From positions 6,528,189-6,592,188 of the forward strand of contig JAMXIF010001178.1 of NCBI GenBank assembly GCA_028583685.1: a stretch of DNA of 64,000 nucleotides, in the 5' to 3' direction. Positions within the stretch are counted from its first letter, which is position 1; each line of letters starts with the position of its first letter. The position numbers were made by a program, and so were the translations under genes. Positions 42,995-53,637 of this stretch are shown piece by piece. The notes beneath the pieces are model-generated. The model made no database searches. It had not been told where the DNA came from and was given only the letters and a program-made list of their open reading frames with translations. Source of the stretch: Petaurus breviceps papuanus. Taxonomy: Eukaryota; Chordata; Mammalia; Diprotodontia; Petauridae.

Positions 42995-43012
42995 GGGGGG
43001 GGGGGGGGGGGG
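42995..43012 (+). repeat. 18-base poly(G) run
   Basis: A pure G run just ahead of the L3/CR1 element. Its length may be unreliable. Confidence 0.9.
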
Positions 43013-45060
43013 CCCTGGGTGGGTCTTCAATTATCCGGACATCTGCTGGGGTTCTCTCTCTGCCAAAACAGAACTGGTCATTTCCTGGCTTGCCCTAGTG
43101 ATCATTTCTTCCTTCAAAAGATAGAGGAACCAATATTAGGAGATAACATTCTGGATTTGATTCTCCCTAACAAGGTTTCTGGGGTGGAAAAGATGGGAAC
43201 CATTGGTAGAAGTAATGATTATACCTAAGGAGTTTGTAGTAGAAAAATAGAGGAAATCTGAGCACATTAGTCTGACACACATTCTAAAAGGTTCAGTGGA
43301 AAGATGGGATTACATAGAGTAAAATGCTTCAGGGGAAGTCAGCCTTCTGAAGACACAAAGAGAAAATGATTCCATTGAGGATGAAAAGGGGGACTTGTCT
43401 GAAGAGAGTGATGTGGATACACAGAGAACTCATCAACCAACTTAGATTTTAAAAATAGATATACGGAAGATGGAAACAAGGCCAGGTGACAGAGGACAAA
43501 TATAAGAGAATGGCATGGTTCTGTAAAAATAGTGTTAGGATTTCTGAAGCTCAGAATGAGCTATGGTTGGTATGGGAAGCTAAGAACAATAAAAGGGGGG
43601 AGATGTTTTAGCTACATTATGAGAAAAAGGAGAATCAAAGAAGAGAGGAGACCTTTGCTTGGTTGGATGGGACAATGATGACTAGCAGAGATGCTCAATT
43701 CCTATTTGTTTCTGTTTTCTCTGAAAAGGAGACCTTTTTACTGGTCATGATAGAATAAAGATGACTACCAGGTTGTCAATACCAAAGGTAAATCAGGAGT
43801 TATTAAGAGACCCCCTGACTGCTCTTGATGCATTCAGGCCATCAGGACCAGCTGAATTACCTCCTCTGGTGCTAAAAGAAACTTTAGCTGAGATTTCTGA
43901 GCCACTATATTTGAAAGACTATAGAAAACAGAAAAAGTACCATCGGATCAGAGAAGGGTACATTTTCCAGTTTTCTAAAAAGGTAAGAGAAAAGAGTTTG
44001 CAAACTGTAGGTCTGGGAGCTTTTGATAAAGTACCTCATATGATTCTTGTGGAAAAGATGGAGATATATAGATTAAATGATAATACAATCAGTTGCATTC
44101 AGAGCTGGTTGGGTGACTGAACTGAAAGAATAGTTGTAAATGATTCAATGTTAACTTGGCAGGAGGTCTCCTGTGGATTGCCCCAGGGATCTATGCTTGG
44201 TCTTGTTCTACTCAGCATTTTTATCAGTGATTTGATTAAAGGCATAGACGTTATGCTCATCAAATTTTCAAATGACACAAAGCCAAGGGGGAGAGCTAAC
44301 ACAAAGGATGACAGAGTCCAGATTCAAAAGAATCTTGGGGGTGGCCAAATGGTGCAGTGAGTAAGAGCTCCGGCCCCAGCGTCTGGGAGACCTGGGATCG
44401 GTTCCAGCCTCAGATACTCGGCACCCACACAAAAATAACTGGCCATGTAATCTTGAGCAAGTTACTTAACCCCGATTGCTTAAAAAAAAAAAAAGAATCT
44501 TGGCAACATTGGGCTGAATCTAATAAGATGAAACTAAAAAGTAAAGTCCTGTACTTGGGTACAAAAAATCAACTTCATATGAGATGGGGGAAGCAGAGAT
44601 AGACAAGAAGTTGTTCTGGAAAAGATGGGAATTTTAGTGGACTGCAAGTTCAATATGGATCAGCAGAGTGATGTGGACACCTAAAAAGTTAGTGCAGAGT
44701 TGGGCTGATTTAAGCAGGGTGTAGTTTCCAGAATTACGGAGGTGAATTCTGCCCTAGTCTACTCATCTGGAGCACTGTTTAACAAGGTTAGTAATAAGCT
44801 GAAGAGTATACGGGGGGGGGGGGCGGCTGGGAGGATGAAGGGACTTGAATCTGTACCCTATGAGAAGCAATGGACAGAACAGGGTTTATTTAGTCTAGAG
44901 AAGAGAAGACTCAGGGGGTAACATGATCGTGGTCTTCAAGTATCTGGAGTATTAGCATTTGGAGAAGGGACTGGATTAGTTCCATTTGGCGTCAGAGGGC
45001 AGAATCTGGAGTAAAGGATGGAAGTTACAGATTGGCAAGGAAATGAGTCCCAGGTATGCA
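43013..45060 (+). mobile_element. L3/CR1 LINE relic with endonuclease and reverse transcriptase remnants
   Basis: This is a non-LTR retrotransposon in sense. 43019-43228 encodes the end of the endonuclease (FLQKIEEP, ILDLILPNKVSG, then RSNDYT where SDHE is usual). 43761-44120 carries the RT start (ALDAFRPSGPAELPPLVLK) and AFDKVPH.ILVEKM, matching KAFDTVPH. 44148-44338 carries SCGLPQGSMLGLVL and IFISDLI. After a SINE, 44500-44602 has WAESNKMKLKSKVLYLGT. The 3' part reads 'tttagtctagagaagagaag' (44890). The RT is in pieces with stops and lost sequence, and a 12-base G run lies at 44812-44823. Confidence 0.88.
44339..44490 (+). mobile_element. Short marsupial SINE inside the L3 reverse transcriptase, with TSD
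   Basis: 'ggtggccaaatggtgcag', 'aataactggccatgtaatc' and 'gcaagttacttaaccccgat' with an A-run. aaaagaatcttgg repeats exactly at 44326-44338 and 44491-44503. Confidence 0.95.
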
Positions 45061-45480
45061 GGGAAAAGGGAAGGCCACCCGAGTGGAAGTGGAGTGTAAC
45101 TGAAGATAAAGGGAGACAAGGTCAGATGTGGTGATGATGGAAAGCAAAGGAATACAACAATCTAGTTATAGAGACAAACAAACAGACCTCATCAAGGGGC
45201 CATTGCTCTCCTCATCTGACTGGATGTGAGAGACAATAGGGAGCCATCGTGGCTGCTTAAACCAGGGGAATGATGTGCTGAGAAGAGGGTAGCACCTCCC
45301 CATAAAGCTGCATTGAAAAATACCAGAGAAACATCTCATCTTTTGGTAACAGCTTTCTGGGAAGAAAAATCCCTACCCCTTAGAGGTCTGACACATCCCA
45401 TTCCTATGCTTAGAATCATGATCTAGGCCTTATACCTTTCACTCCCACCCCAGACTTTCTACTCAGGTGAATAGCAGTTA
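45061..45480. other. Intergenic sequence, no clear feature
   Basis: Nothing supported. The stretch 'gacaatagggagccatcgtgg' near 45230 may be a scrap of antisense L2. Confidence 0.4.
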
Positions 45481-45481
45481 A

Positions 45482-45483
<2 letters not shown>

Positions 45484-45527
<44 letters not shown>

Positions 45528-45580
45528 ATATTACATATATATTATGTTATTATATATATATGTATGTATGTATGTATTGG
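45484..45580. repeat. (TA)n microsatellite with perfect palindrome
   Basis: About 38 bases of TA repeats are followed by a 26-base perfect palindrome (45517-45542) centred on gtaatattac, then a TATG repeat. It can extrude as a cruciform. Confidence 0.9.
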
Positions 45581-45839
45581 TTGAATGCAAAGCTGTTGGA
45601 GTTAGCCCGATCCCCTAGTTAGTTTCTGGACCGATGGTGGAGTCTCCTTCAGAGAGATTAGATAGAGGATCACTCGTCCTTGGCAAAGTCAGTAATGCTT
45701 TCTGTGGATAACTCCAGAATACGCCCCAAGCAAGCTCAGTTCTTCTCTCAATGTGAATGGTTTCTGGGAGATGAGACTGCTTTTTGAAATGTTTTGTGTG
45801 TGTGTTTTTTTTAAGAGATTCTAAGTCTGTTTTGGACAC

Positions 45840-46290
45840 CGGATAATTAGTTGTCATAAAAGCCAGAATTTTTCATGAAGCTGTTTGAATTTGTTTTCCC
45901 TTTAAAGACTAGTGTTCAAAACAAAGCTAGCTTCCCATTTGGCTGCTGGTGAATACAGGGAGAGCAGTGAACCCTCGATGAGGTCGCAGTTTGTTCCTTG
46001 CTACAACCAGAGTGTTTTATCATTTTGCTTTCTATCATCTAGATAGCAAAACAGCAGCATTGAATTTCCACGTCTGCATTTTAAGATTGGGGGTGGGGAG
46101 TTTAGAAGGAGGCGATGAGCAAAGGGGGAGAAGAAGGAAACCGAAAAGAAGACAAAGGAGTTTGACAATTTCAAATGGCATTTCATTATGCATTCCATCC
46201 TCCAAACCTAATCCAGGAGAGGCAAGCTTTCCCAGGGTAATTATAATAGGGCATGCAGAATGGCGGATAGATGCTTAAGAAGAAAGCTGT
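45840..46290. other. Candidate conserved non-coding element
   Basis: Repeat-free 450 bases of balanced composition between repeat-dense blocks (aacaaagctagcttccc, tttctatcatctagatagc, caaatggcatttcattatgc). It has no consistent frame. Conservation is untested. Confidence 0.3.
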
Positions 46291-46589
46291 GTTCGAAAAG
46301 TGTTAGAAACTTAGCATGGAGAAGGCCTCCTGACAATGTTACCAGCCTTCGAAAGCTCAGTTTTTCTATGAGAGGAGCAGCTTAGTGTGAGAGAAGGCGT
46401 GGGAGTGGGTTCCAGAATAATGGGGATACCTGTCTTAAACTGCATCCCTGACTTACAATCTTGGAGCCCATCTCTGAGCAAAAGGCATAAAGGTGGTAGG
46501 CTCTTTCTTTTTCATTCTCATGGTGTCATTCAGGCTCAGAAAGCTTAGCACATCCAACTCTCTCTTTTCCCTCCCCCTTCCCTTTTCCT

Positions 46590-47465
46590 TACTAGCCTCC
46601 CAGGCAACTTTTCCTTCTGGATATCATTGATGTCTGTCCCTTCTTTTCCATCCCCACTGTCACCACTGTGGCTCAGTGCCTCATCACTTCACGTCCAGAT
46701 CATTGCAATACCCTCTTAATTGATCTCTCTGCTTGTTGTCTCTTAATATTCCCTTCCCCGTCCCATCTTGAAATGCACAACTGCCAGAATCATCTTCCAA
46801 AACACTGCTTTTATCATGTTATCATATCGGTTTGAAATCTTCAGCAACTCTAGTTATATAAAGGATAACATCTAAGCTCCTCAGCCTGACTTCCAAAGTC
46901 CCAACTTACCTTTGTGTTTCATTGCTTCCCTTATCCTAATCCTTGCCCTTATCTCCCAGTCTACTCTTTGTCCCCCCAAAAGGACTTGCACAGTGATGCT
47001 CTGACACTTTTGTACACATTTGATACCCCAAGTGCCATCATCGGAAATAATCCAAGGGACCTTGGCCAAGTCCCTTCGTTTTTATGGACCTCACTTTTCT
47101 CATCTGTAAAATGAGGCTAAACTAGACCACCTCTAAGCTCTCTCCCAGCCCTAGGTCTATGATCCTGTGAACCCAAACCCTGGTTTTGTGAAAAGACTTC
47201 TCCTACCACAGAAAGTCACTCTGGTCGTTCCCTCCTTAGAAGCCTTCCAGCTTTAAATGCCCCAACCACTCCTCTGGCAGCTCGGCATAGTCTGCTGTGT
47301 ATCATTAGTTATCTTGTGTGGGCGTGGGACTTGTCTCCTCAGTTTTCCTGAGAGCTTCTTGAGGGCAGAGACTTTATCACATCTTATTTATGTTTGTGTT
47401 TTCTGTGGTGCCTAGTAAAGTACTCTACCCATAGTCATAGCTTGAAAAGTATTGAATTGATTCAT
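46590..47465 (+). mobile_element. L2 ORF2-3' region, split by a MIR
   Basis: 'tcatcacttcacgtccagat' with 'attgcaataccctcttaat' corresponds to LITSRLDYCNSLL. 'atcatcttccaaaacactgc' and 'ctaagctcctcagcctgac' follow. The 3' end has 'gagagcttcttgagggcaga' and 'cttgaaaagtattgaattg'. Confidence 0.75.
47050..47168 (+). mobile_element. MIR/THER1 3' fragment in L2
   Basis: 'ggccaagtcccttcgttttt', 'ctcatctgtaaaatgaggct' and 'ctcccagccctaggtctatg'. Confidence 0.7.
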
Positions 47466-47584
47466 GTTTTCACTTGAAAGTATATAGACTTTTGTCCTTG
47501 GATTAAACCCTGAGAGAGCAAGGACTGAGAACTTCAGTATTTTAAGCAACACCTGGAGCCCAACCAGTAAATATGAGTGAAAAA

Positions 47585-47900
47585 GATACAAAGAATAGAA
47601 TTGTAGGCTTTAGAGCTCAAGGGGACCTCAGTGATCATCTAACTCAGGCCTGCAAAGCCAGCAGCCTGCCAAAGGATTTTGGGCAGCCCACAAAAAATGT
47701 AGGGGATATTTTCCACCACTTGTTTTGTGGGCTGCCCCTTTGGTGTGCCTGCGGGCTGTTCAGACCTGACCTAATGCCAACTCATTTTACAGCTAAGAAA
47801 ACTGAACCACAAGGACTTCCCTAAGATTGTACAGGGAGCAGGACTGAGATGCTTAGCACTGTCGTCTAACCTCTAGATGGAAAGGACCTTACTACAGAAC
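47585..47900 (-). mobile_element. MIR/THER1 copy split by a hAT miniature element
   Basis: The left part 'gctcaaggggacctcagtga' joins 'ccaactcattttacagctaag' at the right, as in intact antisense MIRs. It continues with 'acagggagcaggactgag'. Confidence 0.65.
47645..47768. mobile_element. hAT-type miniature transposon (hairpin MITE)
   Basis: 124 bases bounded by caggcctgca and the inverted cagacctg. An inner perfect 15-base inverted repeat, gggcagcccacaaaa at 47681-47695 and its complement at 47723-47737, sits inside a longer imperfect one. The flanks atctaact and acctaatg are a decayed 8-base duplication, and the left one fits the nTCTAnAn hAT preference. Confidence 0.65.
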
Positions 47901-47904
47901 AACC

Positions 47905-48497
47905 CAGTCCTTCATTTAATGTGTGTATTCGGTACATACTGCCTGCAAGGAGCTGAAGATTAGGGGTAAAGACAAAATGAAACCGTCCTCTTTGCCCTCA
48001 AGAAGATTACATTCTACAGTGGGTAAGCAATCTGTACAGTCCCAGGTATTCAGAGTAAATACAAAGTCATCTGGAGGGTGCAAAGGTGAGCACTGACAAC
48101 TGGGGGAATCAGGAAGGGCCTCACATAGGAGATGGTGCTTGGGCTGAGTCTTGAAGGGAATTGCTGTTGTTTCTAAGAGGACCAGTGATATCGTGGCCTG
48201 CCTGTGAGTTGGATTTAAGTGAGGCAAAGTTGTGTAAAGTTGTCCCACTCTCTCTGTTCCTGAGTCAAGAAGGATGGTGTTGGCCTGGGATGTAGTGGAG
48301 GACCTTGGCGTCTTTGATGTCTGACCAAGCTGTAAGCCTACACAGCACCTGCGTTAGCTGCCTTTGTGGTGGTTGGAGCGATTTGTTCTCATGTGCCCCT
48401 TCTGCTAGGGAGGAGTCCCAGGAGGCAAAAATAAGAAAGGAAAGCATTCCAGGCAGGGGGATGGCCTGTATGGACCGCAAAAGCATGGGAGCAGGGG
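47905..48497 (-). mobile_element. L2 3' region, antisense, split by an unclassified repeat
   Basis: 'gtcctctttgccctcaagaa', 'tgggctgagtcttgaaggg' and, past the insertion, 'ggaaagcattccaggcaggg' are antisense L2 landmarks. Confidence 0.7.
48160..48405. repeat. Unclassified interspersed repeat, copy 2
   Basis: 'gctgttgtttctaagaggac', 'gagttggatttaagtgaggc' and 'gtagtggaggaccttggcg' parallel the copy at 24607-24890. Because it interrupts an L2, its approximate ends can be read. Confidence 0.6.
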
Positions 48498-48504
48498 AAG
48501 GTCA

Positions 48505-48660
48505 GAGGAAGCTAAGGCCCAGGGAGGTTAAGTGATCTGCCAAGATCATGGGGCTCCTAAATAGGAGAGCCAGGACTCCCACCTCCTGCAGATCCTCTGA
48601 CTCCGAGCTGACTCCAAACCCAGGGCTCTTTCCACTCGGCAGCACAGCCTCCCTGGCCAG
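48505..48660 (-). mobile_element. MIR/THER1-type SINE, antisense
   Basis: 'aaggcccagggaggttaagt', 'aggagagccaggactccca' and 'caaacccagggctctttcca'. Confidence 0.75.
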
Positions 48661-48849
48661 ATGCTCGAATGCATAACTCTGCACTCCCTGAGAACTCACA
48701 GAATTCAAAATTCAGAGGATGAGTGATACTGGTGACCCTGTGATACTAGTCACTTTAAGTCCTCTTCCTGCTGAAGCATTAAGGAGGATAAGCACTGGAG
48801 CCCACCACGCAGTTCCGGCCAGATGTCTCATGTGAAACAGCATTCTGAT

Positions 48850-48965
48850 CATTCAATCAGGAGGAATTCAGTGAGTGTCCTCTGTGGAGAGGCCCTCGTG
48901 CCTTAGGGGAGATAAGGAGCAACGAGACACACATCCTGCCTTCAAACAGCTTGCAATAGACTCAG
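48850..48965 (-). mobile_element. L2 3' end, antisense
   Basis: 'attcaatcaggaggaattca' and 'catcctgccttcaaacagct' are degraded antisense L2 terminus parts. Confidence 0.5.
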
Positions 48966-50080
48966 AGTAGTTTCAATGTTTCTGCCACATTTTCTTCTTC
49001 TGTACCAACCAGCTTATTTGATACTTCTTTAAAGAGAGGTAGGTGTCAGCCTTGTGATTTTTCACAAGGGTATGGCCAAGACCAAAGGGAAGAACTCTGA
49101 AGGTGTACACAACTTCTTGCTTACCTTATGACACAGCCCAAAGGCTTTAGTGCATGTTATGCTTTAGGACTTGCAGCACTTTGCAGAACAACCTATTGTG
49201 CAAGATTCTCCCTAGAGACATCCAGAACACAGACATGAGGAAGGTCACCTGGGCTCTCAGAGCTACATGCACAAGTCTCATCTGGATATATTGCTCTCCC
49301 TCCAGATGGCAAGTCAGCTCTGCAGCCAACTCCAGCTTACCAATGCCAGCCAGGAATCTTGAGCTAGTTGGCTTTATGGATTATTTACAGGTAAAATCAG
49401 AAGGGAAGAGGCTGGTAGCCACATCAGGGTTATTGGCATCAGCTGTTGCCTTCCTGACCCACAGATCAGTTGCTCTGCCTTCCAGATTGTGATAGCAACT
49501 TTCACACCCTCTCCACACACAGATTCAGCACCCCTCCACAATTTGATAGCCTTCACAAGCTGCTGTGGGTATCTTAGCTTGTCACTTAGCTTATCTATTC
49601 CAACAGAAACAATCATTAAGTACATAGTTCAAGCCATTCTAGCTTGATAGGGACTTCCAGAGCATGGATTTCAGTGACTCGGCTTTTGACCAAGGTTCGC
49701 AGCTGCACCATGATGGGGCATCAGATGGGGAGGATGTTAGTGGAGGACAAATGTGGAACAAAAATGATGATACTGTCCAAGTGTGGGCCAGTAGCCTTGG
49801 GAGAAAAAGGCAAAATAGCTTTCTTCTCCCCAAGTCACTTATTCTGGAGCTTTGATGAGTATGTATATTTGTCTCCTTATAAAAAACAAATCATTCTAAA
49901 TTGCCCACAAATTCCCAACAGAGAGAGGATGTGGCTCTTCTGAAATGGTCTACAAAAGTAGAGCAGTGGGACATCTTTGTCCAAACGTGTAGTCAGTCCT
50001 TGCTTGACTCTAATGTTGAAGACCGCTGCTAACTAACACCTCCAGGAGCTGGAGAAAGGAAAGAAACAACAGTTTGAGCC
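48966..50080. other. Unassigned block with stacked minus-strand frames
   Basis: No repeat family is recognised. Minus frames at 49329-49147, 49625-49374 and 49833-49639 follow each other, as would a degraded coding copy read right to left. The peptides (for example KLSDKLRYPQQLVKAIK and HVALRAQVTF) look protein-like, but I cannot name a parent. Chance is also possible. Confidence 0.35.
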
Positions 50081-50084
50081 AATG

Positions 50085-50215
50085 GAAGGAGTGTTCAATA
50101 TGGAATCAGAGGGCCTTAATTCAAATCCCGATTCAGCCACTTGTAACCAGTGTGAATGTGGGGAAGCCACCTAATCTCTCAGAGCCTCAGCTCCTCATAC
50201 CCAGAATAAGGGCAC
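50085..50215 (+). mobile_element. MIR/THER1-type SINE
   Basis: 'tggaatcagagggccttaat', 'tggggaagccacctaatctc' and 'agagcctcagctcctcat'. Confidence 0.65.
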
Positions 50216-50314
50216 TTCACTCAGTGACCCCAAAGGAGCAGTCAAGGGGGGCAAACTCCTGCACTAAGGGTGTGGCTCCTGGGCAGCATCAGAGGATGCT
50301 CCCACAAGGCTGTA

Positions 50315-50518
50315 GGATCACTTAGATCTAGGACCGGAAGAGAACTTAGAGGCCATCAAGTCCAACTCTTTCATTTTACTGAAGGGGAAATTAAAGCCCA
50401 AAAGGTTGTTACTTGCCTAGGGTCACACAACCAGTAAGTATCTAAGGCAAGATTTTAATTTAGGTCTTTCTGACACCAAGCCCAGCATTCCGTTCACTAA
50501 GCTCCCCCAGCTGCCAAA
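50315..50518 (-). mobile_element. MIR/THER1-type SINE, antisense, near full length
   Basis: 'tctaggaccggaagagaact', 'ccaactctttcattttactg', 'ctagggtcacacaaccagta' and 'ctttctgacaccaagcccag' in order. Confidence 0.85.
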
Positions 50519-50639
50519 GACAGAAAATGCTAAAGACAGAAGTAAATAAGAAGCAAGGCAGCAATATCACTAGTTTATTCCCCTTCCAAAGGGATTTCAT
50601 ATATGTGTTCTCCCTAAACCTTTTCTGATCTGCAACTAA

Positions 50640-50750
50640 ATCCAACAAACATTTATTAGTCACCTGGTATGTACGAGATGCTACTAGACACTGGGGCCAG
50701 AGGACAAATTGAAAAATACATTCTTCCCCCAAGGAACTGATTTGTCCTCT
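50640..50750 (-). mobile_element. L2 3' end, antisense
   Basis: 'caacaaacatttattagtca' and 'acattcttcccccaaggaac'. Confidence 0.65.
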
Positions 50751-50845
50751 CAGACCCCACCCACCATTTTGTTTTGTACCTCTCAGTAGCACTGGGAAGT
50801 ATTGTATAATACTGAGATGTGTGTGTGTGTGTGTCTGTATTATAT

Positions 50846-51072
50846 TGTTGTTGTTCAGTCATTTTTCAGTTGTGTCTCTGACCCCATTTGGGGTTTCCTT
50901 GGCAAAGATACTGGAGTGGTTTGCCATTTCCTTCTCCAGCTCATTTCACAGATGAGGAAACTGAGGCAAACAGGGTCAAGTGACTTGCCCAGGGTCACAC
51001 AACTAGTAAGTGTCTGAGACAGATTCAGGTCTTCCTGACCCCAGGCTCTATCTACTGTGCCACTTAGTTGCA
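50846..51072 (-). mobile_element. Mar-1 CORE-SINE, antisense, near full length
   Basis: 'gttgttgttcagtcattttt', 'ccccatttggggtttccttg', 'actgaggcaaacagggtcaa' and 'ccaggctctatctactgtgc'. A (TG) run precedes it and a (TA) run follows it. Confidence 0.92.
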
Positions 51073-51124
51073 TACATATATATATATATATATTATATAT
51101 AATATAAACAATATGCTATCTGTA

Positions 51125-51258
51125 CTTATATTATATGCTCCTACTAGACTGTGAGCTCCGTGAGGGCAAGGACCACACCTTCTCTAAGTTTTTTATCTCC
51201 CCCCAGTAACTAGCATGGAGTTCTGTAGGCATTTGTAGACCACTGTAGGCATTTAATA
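51125..51258 (+). mobile_element. L2 3' end
   Basis: 'gactgtgagctccgtgaggg', 'ccccagtaactagcatggag' and 'gtaggcatttaataaatag'. Confidence 0.8.
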
Positions 51259-51263
51259 AATAG

Positions 51264-51445
51264 ACATAGGATCATAGAGTGAGAGCCGCAAGAGATCCTG
51301 GGAGTCATCTGTTTTACAGGTAAGAAGTCTGAGGCCTGGCCAGGTAACCTGCCTGCCTGGTGCTGCACAGCTGGGAAGTGGCAGAGATGGGATCTGAACT
51401 GATCCTGACACAGAGCCCAGCATGCTTTCTTCTAGATCATGCTGA
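51264..51445 (-). mobile_element. MIR/THER1-type SINE, antisense
   Basis: 'aggatcatagagtgagagcc', 'gctgcacagctgggaagtgg' and 'gatctgaactgatcctgaca'. Confidence 0.75.
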
Positions 51446-51494
51446 ATGAATGAGTTTTGCCATGTCAGAGGTGGGGCTGGCATCCCCATCTGGT

Positions 51495-51610
51495 TTTGTC
51501 ACTTTACAGAGGTAAAAACCGAAGCCCAAGGAAATGAGCAGTTTGCCCACCGTGACAAGTTAGTGGTTGGGCTGGGCCTAGACCCTAGGTCTGCTGGTTC
51601 CCAGACCCCA
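51495..51610 (-). mobile_element. MIR-type fragment, antisense
   Basis: 'tcactttacagaggtaaaaa' and 'ggctgggcctagaccctagg'. Confidence 0.55.
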
Positions 51611-52574
51611 TGGGCTGCTCTCCCTTGGGAGTTGGGGGTGGGGTAGTTTTCAGGCGACCATCTGGATTTTAGATTGTCCATGACGAAGGAGCGAGCCTGG
51701 TGGTACAGAGCAGAGAGGTTTGCTTTTTACACTTGGAGAAGTTAAAGGTCAGGAAATCGCATCTCTTTGAGTCACCAGCACACTTTCACACATTCTTCAG
51801 AAGCCTGGGTGGGAAAGAAAAGCCACCCACAGGCAGCTGATGGCTTTTTAAACCTCTCCTCCAGTTTCCTCACCCTCTTTCCAAGGGCCCTCATACCCAG
51901 TGACATATAGCTGTTTCCTCCCTGTCCTGCGTCAGCCTTTTCTTCTCCTAAAGCTTCATGCCAAAAATACCTTGAGTGCTTCTCCATTTGCTCCTCGCTT
52001 TTTTCTATGCATCTTGCCCCACCATTTCTCTTTACAGGGTTCCTTCCCCCTAGAAAGTTTCTATTGATCCTGCCACTTTGTAGGAGGAGCAGGAGAGGCG
52101 ACACCTTTCATCTTCTGGCTCTCAGAGATTGTTCAGTCTGCTAGGTATTGGATGGGATAAGGGCTGCAGGCGTAAAGGACTGAAAATCTTTATGTGATCA
52201 AAGGATCCTGTCCTCTGCCAGGAGTTCAGAGAGGGAGTAGTGGCTGGGACAAATAAGCCCCCCGGGGGCTGAGGGCAGGGACTGACTGCTTTGTCTCCAG
52301 AGGCCAAGCACAAAAGAGGTTGATAGAGATAGCTGAAGTCACTCAAGGAGATGAGAAAACATGCTTTAAAGGATTGAAAAGTACATGTGTCATAAAGAAG
52401 GGATTCTGAGTAATGTCTGCACTTAGGAAAATTCACAGATTGTACTTCTGTTTTGACATCTAGTCACAAGTCTTACTGTTTCATAAAAAGACTTTTGTCT
52501 TCATTGACTGTTAGGATATGAAAATGTTGGTTGAGCTACCAGGCACTAAATGGGACATCTTATAATATGGACAG
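51611..52574. other. Intergenic sequence, no clear feature
   Basis: The stretch is repeat-poor. A 110-codon minus frame at 52104-51772 and a 104-codon one at 52436-52122 carry no domain I recognise. Confidence 0.4.
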
Positions 52575-52690
52575 AGTGTGATAGAGATCCATGAGATCAA
52601 TACCCCCATTTTACAGATGAGGAAACTTGAGAGTAAGAGCTGGAAGGTGACTTGTCCAGTTTTCCCAGGCCTTGACTGTAGGATTCAGAT
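52575..52690 (-). mobile_element. MIR-type fragment, antisense
   Basis: 'tacccccattttacagatga' and 'aggtgacttgtccagttttc'. Confidence 0.6.
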
Positions 52691-53282
52691 CATTTCAGAC
52701 AGTGGGGTTGGGGTGGCAGGGGAAGTGTGAGAAAGTACTGAGGCAGGATTGTACTGAAAACATTGTGCCTAAAATGAGTAGATCATGGGAACCAGAGCAA
52801 GAATTAGGCTAGGGCACCAGAGGAGGATGGGCTGCAAAGGTAGCCTGGGACTTTGAAAATCAGGCTCAATTATGCAGCATTCTTAGGAAAAGCAAATGCT
52901 GTGCCTTGGGACACATGGATAAGCACTGCACCATCACTGAGGCCCCTCTGTGGAGTTAACCTGGAGCCTATGTTTTCTTCTTGAACACTGGGTAAATGTG
53001 GAGCTAGACCCCTTAGAGGAGATGAGCTTGTGGGAGATCTACTTTGGGAAACGTATTGACCAAAGCATAGGGAAGTGTTCATCACTTTCTACAGTTAGAC
53101 CATGACACTCCCTGCCTATCAGGAAGAAGAGGTTCAGTACCCTTGTCGGAAAGAAGCAGCCATGTGGTCTCCCTGGGCCAGGGCAGTGAGTGTGTCCTTC
53201 CCAAGTACATACGGTAGAATGTTACAGCAGTGCCCATAAATGAGTAAAATGACACGATCTCAATCACACATCTGTGTCAGAG
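52691..53282. other. Intergenic sequence, no feature recognised
   Basis: Nothing supported. Confidence 0.4.
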
Positions 53283-53447
53283 CTCAGATTCAAATTCTGG
53301 CACTTAGACTCTTACTAGCTGTGTGACCCTGGGCAAGTCATTTAACCCTATTTGCCTCAGTTTCCTCATCTGTAAAATGAACTGGAGGAGGAAATGGCAA
53401 ACCACTCCAGTATCTTTGCCAAAATGGGACAAAACCAAACAACAATA
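53283..53447 (+). mobile_element. Mar-1 CORE-SINE, internal deletion in tail
   Basis: 'tagctgtgtgaccctgggc', 'ctgtaaaatgaactggagga' and 'ccagtatctttgccaaaatg'. The gaaaaccccaaatggggtc block present in other copies is shortened. Confidence 0.85.
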
Positions 53448-53560
53448 CTTTGACTCCAAATTGGCATTCTTTCCTTGCGTGGAGGCAGGTTTGGGGCTTA
53501 ACATAAGGAAGAATTTCCTAAAATTAGAGCTACCTGGTGAAACACTTGTGCCTGCCATAG
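53448..53560 (+). mobile_element. L3/CR1 3' fragment
   Basis: 'aggtttggggcttaacataa' and 'ggaagaatttcctaaaatta' match the L3 stretch ahead of its terminus. Confidence 0.65.
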
Positions 53561-53637
53561 CCAGTGGAGTTCCTACTCTGGCATCATGCTATCACCATTC
53601 TCACCTATATACCTGCTGCTTGGGAAAGTAACATAGC

